A stretch of DNA of 64,000 bases from the NCBI GenBank assembly GCA_965366625.1, contig CBDUGP010000008.1, positions 111,119-175,118 on the forward strand, given 5' to 3'. The notes below the pieces were generated by a model, which did no database searches, had not been told where the DNA came from, and worked only from the letters and a program-made list of their open reading frames with translations. A program made the translations under genes and the position numbers. This document shows, in pieces, positions 54,523-63,455 of this stretch. Source of the stretch: JAUIJL01 sp965366625. GTDB lineage: Bacteria > Acidobacteriota > Thermoanaerobaculia > Multivoradales > J023. The number at the start of each line of letters is the position of its first letter. Position 1 is the first letter of the stretch.

Positions 54523-57249
54523 ATGACCAATGAGCGCTCTCAGGGAGAAATGAGTCAGACCTCGGACTCCGAAGATCTGAATGCAGCTTCTGCGATCACC
54601 GATCTCGTCGAGGTCGTGGGTGCAACCGGCGATGCGCATCTTTTTTTGACAGTCGTTGGTTGCCCGGACCTGAATCGGATCGGCGAACGATCGACATGGC
54701 TGCTGCAGCCAGAGAAAACCTATCGACTGTCGAGACTTGAGCCGAGGTTTAGCCACCCCGGCTCAGAGGCGGCGCGGCCCCTAGGGAATCGCCGACTCAG
54801 CCGCAGCCCCATCAGCTTCGGTTGGTCAGGAGAAGTACTGAGGATCGATCCGTCAGGCTGGCGAAATTCGATCATGCTTGGAGCCCAGCCCTTGGAGGGA
54901 GTCGCAGAAATCTCGAAAGAAGAGCTGATGGACGGGATCGTGCTGCTCCTCGCTCGCACGGTCGTGCTTTTCGTGCAGCTACGCACTGAATATGAATACC
55001 GCGATTTACCGGCGGCCGCCTCTCACGGACTGATTGGAGCGAGCTCCGAAATGGTCCGGGTCTATCAGGCGATCGATCGAGTCGCTGCCCTCGACGTGCC
55101 GGTATTGCTTTCTGGTGAAACCGGCACGGGTAAGGAGCTCGTAGCACAGGCGATCGCCCGACATCCCCGAAATCCCCGGAGGGAGCGCGCCTTCCAGGTG
55201 ATCAACCTGGCGGCCCTGCCCCCATCGTTGGCCGTAGTCGAGATGTTCGGCGCAGAAGCCGGCGCCTACACCGGACAGAAAGGGAGGCGGCAAGGAGCTT
55301 TCCAACGAGCTGAAGGCGGGACTCTCTTCCTCGACGAGGTAGGTGACGCGCCGCCAGACCTTCAAAGTTTTCTGCTACGAGCGCTCGAAATGCAAGAGAT
55401 CCAACCCTTGGGCAGCCAGCATTCGACGAAGATCGATGTGAGAATCCTCGCAGCAACTGATGTCGATCTCGCGAGGGCCGGCCTTGAAGGAAACTTTCGT
55501 GCTCCTCTCTACCATCGGTTGGCTGGATTTGAGATCCAACTGCCGGCGCTGCGCGAACGCAGGGAAGATATCTGTAGATTGGCGGTTCATTTCTTTAAGG
55601 AGATCGTTGAAGAAATCGGGGCGCCGGATCCGCCTTCCAACGAGAACCCGGTCTCATCGTGGCTTCCCACCGAGTTGATGTTCTTGTTGGTGCAGCAAGA
55701 TTGGCCGGGGAATGTCCGACATTTGCAGCAGGTGATGAGGCGATGGGCTTTCCTGCTCGCTGAGGCGAGCTGGGAGCCGTTCGACCTCATGACCAAGGGC
55801 TTCGAGGGACTCGCCCGAGATCTGAGACTTCACTCGATGCACGCCGTTGAAACTTCTCGATCACTTTCCCCAGAGAAGATTCGAGAGGTTCTGGAGCGCC
55901 ATGGATGGAATGTGAATCGATCTGCTCGGGAGATAGGGATAGGCCGGTCGCACTTGTATTCACTGATCCGCGAGCACGGTCTCGAATCGCAGAATCTAGA
56001 GCCTATCGAAATCGCGGGCTTGATCGAGACCCATCGGATGATTGGCGACTATCAGCTCATCAAAGTTTTGGGTTCAGGCGGCATGGGGACTGTCTTTCTG
56101 GCCAATGATCGTCGACTTGGACGTCCGGTTGCCCTCAAAGTGATGCGCCCGCGAAACGATGGCGCCGATTCTGTCGAGCGCTTCCTCCAAGAGGCCGCCG
56201 TCCTCGCCCAGATCTCGCATCCATACCTTGTGCAGGTCTTCGATGTCTTCGCCTGGAAAGGCCTATATTGCCTGGTTATGGAGCACATTGACGGCAACAC
56301 TATCGAGAAAGTTGCCCGTCAGAGTGAAATGCCAATCAACCGCGCAATCCGTTACTTTGAAGAGATCACGGAAGCGCTGGTGACCATTCACGGACATGGA
56401 GTGATTCACCGGGATCTCAAATCCGCCAATGTGATGATCACCCACCAAGGGCACGTTAAGGTTCTCGACTTCGGCTTGGTGAAGCTCATCCTCAACAACA
56501 GGGGGCCAAAGGAGATGCCCGGAAGAATCGCCGGCACGTACCATGCGATGTCGCCTGAACAGACAGAAGGTCGTGCCCTGGATGAGCGATCCGACCTCTT
56601 CTCCCTCGGTGCCCTCGGCTACGAGATATTGTCAGGCATCCGGCCTTTCCTTGGAGAATCGAAGTCAGACTCCATGGAACGGGTCAGAAGTTACTCTCCG
56701 CCGCCTGTTCATCATATTCGACCTGAAATACCCGAGCCGGTTTCAGGCCTCATCGAAGATCTCCTCGCCAAGCGTGCCGAGGAGCGACCTGATTCCGCCC
56801 GGATAGTCCTACAACGTCTTCGGCAGCATATTGGCGGCGAATTCGCGAGACTCGTAGATAAAGATTCGCGGAAGACCGACAGCATCTCGCGGATCCGCCT
56901 CGGATCGTCCGGGACTCACGATACGGATTCTCGTTTGGCAACGATCTCGTCGGTGTCAGGTGCCTTGGCGCTAGCGCTCGCACCAGAGCCTGAGCCCGTC
57001 ATGTGGGGGCAGGCAGAGGCTATGCCCCAGAGTTCCTTCCGATTCCGGCCTGAAGCTGCCTACCGGCGATTTGCGGATCTCGTCGACAGAAGCATGGTCG
57101 GGCCCCTGAGCCCTGAGGAGGAAAAAGAGTTCGAGCGCATCGAGGCGTTTTTTGATGAAGACGAATCGCGCCGCCTCGAGCCGCTACGCCAGGCCCTCGT
57201 CGACCTGAGGGACGAGATGAGGGTCAGCCATGAAGAGAAGCCACCTTGA
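54523..57249 (+). CDS. Sigma-54 activator fused to a Ser/Thr protein kinase
   Basis: A 908-residue protein with four regions. Residues ~38-155 look like the FHA-type sensor found in myxobacterial sigma-54 activators (RLSRLEPRF, NRRLSRSPISF). Residues ~168-410 are an AAA+ domain: Walker A GETGTGKE, loop GAYTGQ (canonical GAFTGA), Walker B GGTLFLDEVG, and QDWPGNVRHLQQ. Residues ~450-483 form a Fis-type HTH (VLERHGWNVNRSAREIGIGRSHLYSLI). Residues ~508-770 form a complete Hanks kinase: GSGGMGTVF, K539, VIHRDLKSANVMI, VLDFGLVKL, SPEQ. The 130-residue tail is largely disordered. ATG 54550 is an alternative start with GGGAG. The stop overlaps the HNH gene start (TGATG). Confidence 0.9.
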   Translation: MTNERSQGEMSQTSDSEDLNAASAITDLVEVVGATGDAHLFLTVVGCPDLNRIGERSTWLLQPEKTYRLSRLEPRFSHPGSEAARPLGNRRLSRSPISFGWSGEVLRIDPSGWRNSIMLGAQPLEGVAEISKEELMDGIVLLLARTVVLFVQLRTEYEYRDLPAAASHGLIGASSEMVRVYQAIDRVAALDVPVLLSGETGTGKELVAQAIARHPRNPRRERAFQVINLAALPPSLAVVEMFGAEAGAYTGQKGRRQGAFQRAEGGTLFLDEVGDAPPDLQSFLLRALEMQEIQPLGSQHSTKIDVRILAATDVDLARAGLEGNFRAPLYHRLAGFEIQLPALRERREDICRLAVHFFKEIVEEIGAPDPPSNENPVSSWLPTELMFLLVQQDWPGNVRHLQQVMRRWAFLLAEASWEPFDLMTKGFEGLARDLRLHSMHAVETSRSLSPEKIREVLERHGWNVNRSAREIGIGRSHLYSLIREHGLESQNLEPIEIAGLIETHRMIGDYQLIKVLGSGGMGTVFLANDRRLGRPVALKVMRPRNDGADSVERFLQEAAVLAQISHPYLVQVFDVFAWKGLYCLVMEHIDGNTIEKVARQSEMPINRAIRYFEEITEALVTIHGHGVIHRDLKSANVMITHQGHVKVLDFGLVKLILNNRGPKEMPGRIAGTYHAMSPEQTEGRALDERSDLFSLGALGYEILSGIRPFLGESKSDSMERVRSYSPPPVHHIRPEIPEPVSGLIEDLLAKRAEERPDSARIVLQRLRQHIGGEFARLVDKDSRKTDSISRIRLGSSGTHDTDSRLATISSVSGALALALAPEPEPVMWGQAEAMPQSSFRFRPEAAYRRFADLVDRSMVGPLSPEEEKEFERIEAFFDEDESRRLEPLRQALVDLRDEMRVSHEEKPP

Positions 57250-57794
57250 TGGCGATTTTCAGACGCCGGAACGAAGCCCCGGATGTGGACGGGCGTAGCT
57301 ACACCCGATTTCGGCCGTTCGTGCGCGAAGATTTCTCGGCCTGTTGTGCTTATTGCCTCATGTACGAACGGGCAGCAGGAGGTGCCGAGGCTTTTGAGCT
57401 CGATCACTTCAAGCCGAAGTCTAAAAAGACTTTTCGAGGCCTGGTCGACGACTATTTCAATCTGTACTACGCCTGCCACGTGTGCAATCGCTTCAAGGCG
57501 GCTCGGTGGCCGAGTCGGGAGCAGGAGCTTCAAGGCTGGCGCTTTCTCGATTTTTGCCGCGACCTCTTTGACGAGCACTTCGAGGCGACCAGCTCCGGCC
57601 GTTGGTTGCCTCGGACGGCCGCTGCACGCTACACAGAAAAGCGTTTGCGACTCAATCGCCCTCATTTGATCGAGATTCGCTGCCTCTTGACTGAAATTGC
57701 CGACTATTCGGGCCTAGGTCCTGTCGACTGGAACCGGCCTATGGGGTCGACCCTCGCGCCGCTATTCGATCGTCTCTCGACCGACTCGTCGTGA
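57249..57794 (+). CDS. HNH endonuclease-family protein
   Basis: A 181-residue protein with an HNH/McrA-like zinc-finger nuclease fold: CCAYCLMY (first Cys pair), FELDHFKPKS (His-metal motif) and NLYYACHVCNRFKAARWP (Asn and second Cys pair, then the final helix). A C-terminal region RLNRPHLIEIRCLL recurs in HNH proteins of uncharacterised operons. It could cleave DNA or RNA. ATG 57249 begins on the last base of the sigma-54/kinase stop, so both are made together, and the HNH protein is a candidate effector of that regulator (inference). It is convergent with the sulfatase gene. Confidence 0.83.
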   Translation: MAIFRRRNEAPDVDGRSYTRFRPFVREDFSACCAYCLMYERAAGGAEAFELDHFKPKSKKTFRGLVDDYFNLYYACHVCNRFKAARWPSREQELQGWRFLDFCRDLFDEHFEATSSGRWLPRTAAARYTEKRLRLNRPHLIEIRCLLTEIADYSGLGPVDWNRPMGSTLAPLFDRLSTDSS

Positions 57795-57890
57795 TCGTGG
57801 GAGGGAGGCTGCCTAAACCCTCGTAATCGCGGAGTTAGCCGCCGTGCCGCCCTGCTCGTAACCTTCGGTGAGTAAGGTGAGCGAGAGCGG

Positions 57891-59409
57891 CTAGCCGGCG
57901 TAACCGAGAGCACGCAGCCGCTCTTGCTCTTCGTCGGTCATCGGTGGTGAAATCTTTTTTCATCTCGTCGACGGAGCCCTGCCACCTCTCGAGTTCAAGC
58001 CTCAATGACCGTAAAAGCTCCGGTTGCTCATGCGACCGGTCTACCTTTTCTTGGGGGTCTTGCTCCAAGTTGAATAGACGGTGACGGTTCGTGTCATGGT
58101 CGAAGAGTAGCTTCCAACCCTGTCGATAGACCGCGTCGGATCCGCGCCATCGGCGGGTCTCCGTATAGACAAAATGTTCTTGGTCCGGATGATCCTCGAC
58201 CGGCAAGGGTGCCTCGCCGAGCTGTTTGAGCAGCGTAGGGCTTTCGATTTTCAGCTCTTGCAGCAGCATCGGTAGGACTGCTCGAGTACTCACGGTGGTT
58301 TGAATATGACCCCGCTCCCGACCGGAGGGTAATTTTATGAGGAGTGGGACGTGAACGATTTCTTCGTAGAGATATTTGGTGTGACCGATCCAGCGCTCCC
58401 GCTCGGCAAACAATTCCCCGTGGTCTGCGAGGAAAACGACTACGGTGGACTCATAGAGGCCAAGCTCCTTGAGGCGCCCGATCAACTTGCCGACATGCTC
58501 GTCGGTGAAGGCAACCTCCGAATCGTATCGTGCCCTTAGGTGGTCGAGAGCTTCAGTGCTCAGCCGGCCTTCTTCGGCTTGCTGTCTCAATTCCTCGAAA
58601 CTGCCCAGACGATCGAGGGTCGCGGAATCCGTTTCGTCGAAAAATGGATATGTGTCGTGTTTAAGGTACTCATAATGCGGGTCGAAGTAGTGGGCGAATA
58701 GAAAGAATGGCTCTTGGCGCTCGGCGAGGGCGTCGAGGCATTCAAGGGCCATTCCGGTCACCCAAGGCGATGAGATGTCTTCGTGACCTCCGGCGGCGGC
58801 TTCGTCCCAAAACTGGAACCCGCGATGAAAGTTGAATTTTCTTCCGATATAGAAGTGGGACACGATTCCGGCTGTCGTATACCCTTCGTGACGCACGATC
58901 TCCGTCAGTGTTAAAGCCTCGGCGGGTAAGCCGGTTGGCTCCCACATGATGCCCAGCGCTCTTGGTGGCAGGCCCGTCAGCACGCCGGCCATAGAAGGGG
59001 TCGTCCAGGGGGCAGGCGCAATAGCGTGATTGAAGACCAATGAATCCTCGGCTAGAGCGTCCAAATGGGGTGAAGTGTCGCGAGTGTAGCCGTGGTATCC
59101 CAAATGATCGGCCCTGAGTGTGTCTGCAACGAGCATGACGACGTTGGGGCCGTTCCTGGGGTCTGGACGTCTGTGGGATGCACGTTCAGGAAGTCGGCAT
59201 CGGCGAAGAACACCCTGGCCGTGGGGGTGGATGGTCCCCCGATTCAGGTCCACGGTCGAGAGGCTGTTGCTCAACGACAGAGGTCGCGAGCTTTCTGGCG
59301 TATCGCTAGAACATGCGACCGTCAAGATGAAGGCCAACCAGACGGCGAATCGTGGGATGCAGCGACAACGGACGTCAGCGCGAGGAAACGTAAAGCGGAG
59401 CTTCGCCAT
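57891..59409 (-). CDS. Sulfatase-fold lipoprotein (Thr-type), frameshifted near its C-terminus
   Basis: A ~500-residue alkaline-phosphatase-superfamily hydrolase. The N-terminus is a lipoprotein signal (WLAFILTVACSS). Metal ligands lie in NVVMLVADTLRADHLGYHG and VVVFLADHGELFAERERWIGHTKYLYEE. The nucleophile block reads APWTTPSMAGVLTG: no Cys for formylglycine, so a Thr would serve as in LtaS/phosphoethanolamine-transferase-type members, and the substrate may be a phosphodiester or sulfate ester. In the present sequence the frame continues to 57835 with a nonsense tail. A one-base change in the T6 run at 57955-57960 restores the usual family ending (TDEEQERLRALGYAG, stop at 57891). I report that restored end. 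Confidence 0.8.
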
Positions 59410-59618
59410 GGGTTCGGTCTCTTATAGGTTCCGAGAGTGGGCCGGAAGGTCGATCCTTGGCCCTGGCCATCGGGCTCGAACCAAGGCTGCTCGCCGTGGA
59501 CGTCGACAATGTGGCGAACCAAGCGAGCCCGATGCGTCAACAAAGAATCGAGGGGGCTGGGCGTTTGACTGGCTACAGCTCGAACTCGCTCTGGTCGCGA
59601 TGCAAACTCCGTCGAACG

Positions 59619-60032
59619 TCAGTCCGGGTAAATGAAACGGACTTCTTTGTCGATCTCGGGCAGCAGGGAGCGGTGCACGGGGCAGGTGAGCGCGCCGCGT
59701 TCGAGCTTCTTGCGTTGGGTGGGGGTCAAGCCCGCGGGCATGTGAATGTCGACCGGCAGCCGGTCAATGCGACGAGGGGGCTCGGCAGTCATGTGTTTCT
59801 GGACCGAAAAGTGACAATCCGATAAATCGATGCCGTCGCGTTCGGCGATGATGCCCATGATCGTGACCATGCAGGCACCGAGAGCCGCGGCCACTAGGTC
59901 GGTGGGGGAGAAGGAGCTGCCGTCGCCATGGTTGTCGACTGGAGCAGCCGTGTAAAGCTCTGCTCCCGAAGGACCATGTTGCATTTCGACCCGCAAGTTC
60001 TTCGAATAACGTCCAGTGATTTCGACCGCCAT
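59619..60032 (-). CDS. OsmC-family protein
   Basis: A 137-residue OsmC/Ohr-superfamily peroxidase. Two Cys of the family are present in SPTDLVAAALGACMVTIMG and GALTCPVHRSLLPE. The His-containing HGDGSSFSPTDLV segment is also typical. These proteins reduce organic hydroperoxides with lipoamide or other thiols. It is monocistronic, followed by about 210 bp without a gene before the sulfatase start. Confidence 0.93.
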   Translation of the reverse strand: MAVEITGRYSKNLRVEMQHGPSGAELYTAAPVDNHGDGSSFSPTDLVAAALGACMVTIMGIIAERDGIDLSDCHFSVQKHMTAEPPRRIDRLPVDIHMPAGLTPTQRKKLERGALTCPVHRSLLPEIDKEVRFIYPD

Positions 60033-60161
60033 AGCTCTATTTCCTTAGGAAAATTGGGTTTTCTTGGTCCATTCGGCACATCTTGCTCATTGTGCCACTT
60101 TCTCGCCACATTTCGGCCCTATATTGCCTTGAGCATTGCAGCTCAGCGCCCTAGGGTTTCG

Positions 60162-60410
60162 ATGGAATCCTCGTTGAGGACAGCATTCGAAACCGACAAG
60201 AGGATCAGAGAGGAATTGTCGATGGTGGTTTGTAGGCGACCTGGAAAGCAAGAAGAAAACGAAATCTCGAATTCGACGTCGGACCTGCTGGTGTCTGGCG
60301 GGCCGATCTTCCTTCCGCGACGAAATCCGTCGCGTTTGGCTGAACGGCTGCTGGCGGAGCTGAGCCACGAAGCAGGGGAGAGCACGCGCAAATCTCTTCC
60401 GACGCTCTAA
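60162..60410 (+). CDS. Possible small hypothetical protein
   Basis: An 82-codon frame (MESSLRTAFETDKRIREELS...) without family resemblance, cysteine motif or membrane segment. It has no good ribosome-binding site. A TATATT hexamer at 60120-60125 could be a -10 box, without a matching -35. It is divergent from osmC with 129 bp between. I list it because codon-like composition fits better than other frames there, but it may not be a gene. Confidence 0.25.
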   Translation: MESSLRTAFETDKRIREELSMVVCRRPGKQEENEISNSTSDLLVSGGPIFLPRRNPSRLAERLLAELSHEAGESTRKSLPTL

Positions 60411-60493
60411 GATCGGCGGAGTTTGCCGACCTCTGACCACACCCCTCGGCGTTTCGCGAGTTCCCGTTCAGTGAGTTTCCCGGCGAAGGGTAG

Positions 60494-60685
60494 CTACTGC
60501 GCAGGTCGAGGGCGTTTGAACACCATGGCAATATTGTCGGTGGCGCCGCTCTTGAAATTGACCGAAGTCAGCCCGACCAGCTCCCAACCCTCGTCTCCCA
60601 AGTCGTCCATTTGAATCGACGCATCGGGATCCAGCCGATAGTGCTCGCTTCTGATGTTGATGATTTTGTACTGCCAGCGGGTCAT
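60494..60685 (-). CDS. DUF4177-like small protein
   Basis: A 63-residue protein: WQYKIINIRSEHYRLDPD, then DLGDEGWELVGLTSVNFKSG and a final AMVFKRPR. The pattern of an N-terminal WxYKxxxI strand and the GxEGWELV motif is the signature of DUF4177, a one-domain protein family without assigned function. The ATG at 60685 has AAGGAG at a good distance. A TATACT hexamer on the minus strand at 60849-60844 may be its -10 box. Confidence 0.82.
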   Translation of the reverse strand: MTRWQYKIINIRSEHYRLDPDASIQMDDLGDEGWELVGLTSVNFKSGATDNIAMVFKRPRPAQ

Positions 60686-61179
60686 TGGGATTCTCCTTGG
60701 AGAAGGCCGATGGCTGAGCAGGCAGGGGAGTGTGAGTGCCTTTTTCCCCTTCGGCTCAGGTCCGAAGGGGCGGAGGAGTGGAAACGGTTTTCCCACTTTT
60801 CGAATGCAGTGAATTGTTGAGAGAGACCATTTTTCTGGGACAAAGTATAACGCTCCGAGACCATGCCAGAATCGGCTGCGGCGGCAGGCCACAGGCGAAA
60901 AGAATGACGTGTTGAAGGTGCCGCCGAAGATCTCAAATCGAGATCGGCGCCGGTGGAGGCTCGGGCTGAACCCCCCGATACCCGAATCCCGAGCCACACC
61001 CCCACCCTCCACCCCATCAGGCAACTCATCAGTTGCCCGGCACGGTTGCGAAGTCAGCCTCTACTCTATATACAATCGCGGTCACGGAGTAGGGCGATTT
61101 TGGATCAAGGCCACCATCTGGTGGTTTTCCTAAATCGCGAATGATGAGATCGAAACCCGGCTGAACCCTTTGAGGTCCA
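60686..61179. other. 494-bp region without a convincing gene
   Basis: Open frames on both strands here lack ribosome-binding sites and family resemblance. The region carries the promoter of the downstream operon (61046-61074) and a possible -10 box for the DUF4177 gene (60844-60849). Its middle (60940-61035) is rich in CCCxACCC-like tracts. I see no RNA gene or terminator. Confidence 0.55.
61046..61074 (+). promoter_or_regulatory. Putative sigma-70 promoter of the DUF2064-nnr-tsaE operon
   Basis: TTGCGA (61046-61051) and TATACA (61069-61074) are spaced by 17 bp and lie 106 bp before the first gene start. The -35 match is 4 of 6 bases, the -10 is good. Confidence 0.5.
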
Positions 61180-61902
61180 ATGAGGATGGCGACGCGACCC
61201 GATCGAAACAGCCCGAAAGGCTGTCCGAGGAAGCTCTTCCTTTTTACCAAACCGGCCATTGCAGGTAGGGTTAAGACCCGGTTGATCGGCGAACTCAGTG
61301 CCGAGCAGACCGCCCAATTGCACCAAGCTTTTTTGTGCGACGTTTGCAAATCCGTGCGCCACGGGGACTTTGATCTCACCCTTGCATGGGCCCTCGACGA
61401 CGCTGAGGCCGTGCCCAACGGCGTGGGGAGCTACCAAATCCAAGGGGTCCGTCAACAAGGTGAAGACTTGGGCGAACGCTTATTTCAAGCGCTGGCTGCC
61501 GGTGCGCAGGACGGAGCCCATGTGGCAGCTTTGGGCAGTGACCATCCCGAAATTTCACCACAGACACTCCATGACACCTTTGGCCGGTTGGATGCCGAGG
61601 CCGACGTGGTGTTGGGTCCAGCATCCGACGGCGGCTATTTTCTAATCGCGCTGAGGTCTTCTGCGGTGGATCCGAGAATCTTCCAAGACATTGCTTGGAG
61701 CACCTCGGAGGTGCTTCGACAGACTCTGGACCGTTGCTCCGAGCTCGAGCTGCGGGCCGAACTCTTGCCCATGGGCCACGACGTGGATGTGGCTGAGGAC
61801 CTGGAGGCTTTGGTCGACAGGCTGCGTCGCAGCGAAGGGGGATGCTCGGCGACCCGCGAGCTGTTGGAATCTTGGGGACGTCTAGAAAGGACCGATCGAT
61901 GA
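61180..61902 (+). CDS. TIGR04282/DUF2064 glycosyltransferase-like protein
   Basis: A 240-residue GT-A fold protein of the family named for arsenosugar biosynthesis (DUF2064). Conserved blocks are KLFLFTKPAIAGRVKTRLIGELS at the nucleotide-binding end, QQGEDLGERLFQAL, VAALGSDHPEISPQTL (acidic metal site), and LGPASDGGYFLIAL. The actual substrate is not known for most members. The start ATG 61180 has GAGG four bases upstream. Its stop overlaps the nnr start (ATGA), so the gene is the first of a three-gene coupled operon. Confidence 0.87.
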   Translation: MRMATRPDRNSPKGCPRKLFLFTKPAIAGRVKTRLIGELSAEQTAQLHQAFLCDVCKSVRHGDFDLTLAWALDDAEAVPNGVGSYQIQGVRQQGEDLGERLFQALAAGAQDGAHVAALGSDHPEISPQTLHDTFGRLDAEADVVLGPASDGGYFLIALRSSAVDPRIFQDIAWSTSEVLRQTLDRCSELELRAELLPMGHDVDVAEDLEALVDRLRRSEGGCSATRELLESWGRLERTDR

Positions 61903-63455
61903 GGGTCTTGACCGCAGCCCAAATGCGGGATGTGGATCGGCGCGCGATCGAAGAACTCGGCATTCCGGGTTTGGTGCTGATGGAAAACGCTGCTGTGGGT
62001 GTGGCCGATGCGGTGGGCGACCGATTTCCCGACGCGACGTCGGTCACCATCTTTTGCGGGCCCGGAAACAACGGTGGCGACGGTTTGGCTTTGGCGAGGA
62101 TTTTGGATGCCAGGGGATACGGAGTGACGACGTATCTGGTGATCCGAGGCTCCGAGCCCTCCGGGGACGCGGGTGCCCAGCTGTCTATTCTCGAGCGAGC
62201 GTCGAGATATGTGGAGAAAGTCACACCGGAAGTGGCCATCGAGCCCTTGATTCGGCAAGCAGAATCTTCGGACTTGGTGATCGATGCGTTATTCGGAACG
62301 GGCCTTTCTCGGGCCCTCGAAGGGCATTTTGCCGACCTCGTGGAGGCTCTAGGGCGCATTTCGACACCCAAGCTGGCTGTGGATCTGCCCAGTGGTCTCG
62401 ACGGCAGCTCCGGCATGGTCCTGGGTCCTCACCTGCCGGCGGAGCTGACGGTCACCTTCGCCGCCCCCAAGATCGCCCATGTGTTGCCGCCGGCCTGTGA
62501 ATCGGTAGGGGAGCTGGCGGTCGTAGATTTAGGCATTCCTCCCGAGCTCGTGGAGGAGGCCGACGGCGACTTGCATTTGTGCACCGAAGATTCCATTCGC
62601 GCTTTGTGGATGGACGATGAGCCGTCTGCCCACAAAGGCGATCACGGGCACTGCCTTTTGGTCGGCGGCTCCCGGGGAAAGTCCGGTGCTATGGTGCTGG
62701 CGACCCGCGCGGCGGTGCGGGGCGGTGCCGGCTTGGTGACGGCGGCCGTACCCGACTCGCTGGTGCCGATCGTCGATGCCGGATGTCGGGAATCGATGAC
62801 GATCGGCCTTCCGGAAACGGCGACCGGGGAGCTGGGGCCGGATTCCATTGGAGCCCTCCAGCGGGCTGCACAAGGAAAATCTGCGGTCGGTTTAGGGCCA
62901 GGGCTCGGTGTGGGCGAGGGCAGCCGATCGACGGTGGATGTTTTTGTTTCGGAATCCCCCTTGCCGTTGGTTGTCGACGCCGATGCCCTCAACGTTTTGG
63001 CCGGTCAATGGCAGCTCCTGAGGGATCGCAACGCGCCCTCGGTTCTGACGCCCCATCCCGGCGAAGCGGCCCGGTGGTTTGATATTTCCGCCGCGGAAAT
63101 TCAGCAGGACCGAATGGCTTGGGCCACCAAGATGGCTGCCCGATCACAAAGCGTGGTAGTGCTGAAAGGATTCCGGACCCTGATTGCCGAGCCGGACGGC
63201 GGGCTTTGGATCAATCCCACTGGTAATTCCGGGATGGCCACGGGAGGCAGCGGCGATGTGTTGACCGGATTGCTGACCGCCCTATTGGGTCGGGGCTACG
63301 ATCCGTTGGCTGCCGCGCTTTTGGGGGTCTTCGTTCATGGCGCGGCGGGTGACGTCGCCGCAAGGCGTCACAGTCGAGCAGGTCTGGCCGCCGGGGACTT
63401 GATTTCGGCTTTGTCGGAAGTTTGGAGGGCATGGGAGGTGCGGGATGGTCGCTGA
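61899..63455 (+). CDS. nnr: Bifunctional NAD(P)H-hydrate epimerase/dehydratase
   Basis: A 518-residue metabolite-repair enzyme. Residues ~1-215 form the YjeF_N epimerase (RVLTAAQMRDVDRRAIEELG, GPGNNGGDGLALARIL), which interconverts R- and S-NAD(P)HX. Residues ~230-518 form the ADP-dependent dehydratase (carbohydrate-kinase-like; GGSRGKSGAMVLATRAA, VVDADALNVLAG, ILTPHPGE-like VLTPHPGEAARW, and GNSGMATGGSGDVLTG). I set the start at ATG 61899, where it overlaps the upstream stop and gives the family N-terminus. The 3' end overlaps tsaE by 11 bp, the gene order seen in many bacteria. Confidence 0.95.
   Translation: MRVLTAAQMRDVDRRAIEELGIPGLVLMENAAVGVADAVGDRFPDATSVTIFCGPGNNGGDGLALARILDARGYGVTTYLVIRGSEPSGDAGAQLSILERASRYVEKVTPEVAIEPLIRQAESSDLVIDALFGTGLSRALEGHFADLVEALGRISTPKLAVDLPSGLDGSSGMVLGPHLPAELTVTFAAPKIAHVLPPACESVGELAVVDLGIPPELVEEADGDLHLCTEDSIRALWMDDEPSAHKGDHGHCLLVGGSRGKSGAMVLATRAAVRGGAGLVTAAVPDSLVPIVDAGCRESMTIGLPETATGELGPDSIGALQRAAQGKSAVGLGPGLGVGEGSRSTVDVFVSESPLPLVVDADALNVLAGQWQLLRDRNAPSVLTPHPGEAARWFDISAAEIQQDRMAWATKMAARSQSVVVLKGFRTLIAEPDGGLWINPTGNSGMATGGSGDVLTGLLTALLGRGYDPLAAALLGVFVHGAAGDVAARRHSRAGLAAGDLISALSEVWRAWEVRDGR

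Noticed and set aside
57835..57890. C-terminal tail of the sulfatase frame as real protein
   Set aside because: It arises after the frameshift at the T6 run and is rich in Arg/Ala without family resemblance; the shifted frame gives the expected ending.
61376..62416. 346-codon minus-strand frame opposite the DUF2064 and nnr genes
   Set aside because: Composed of low-complexity Ser/Pro/Arg residues and antisense to two coupled, conserved genes.
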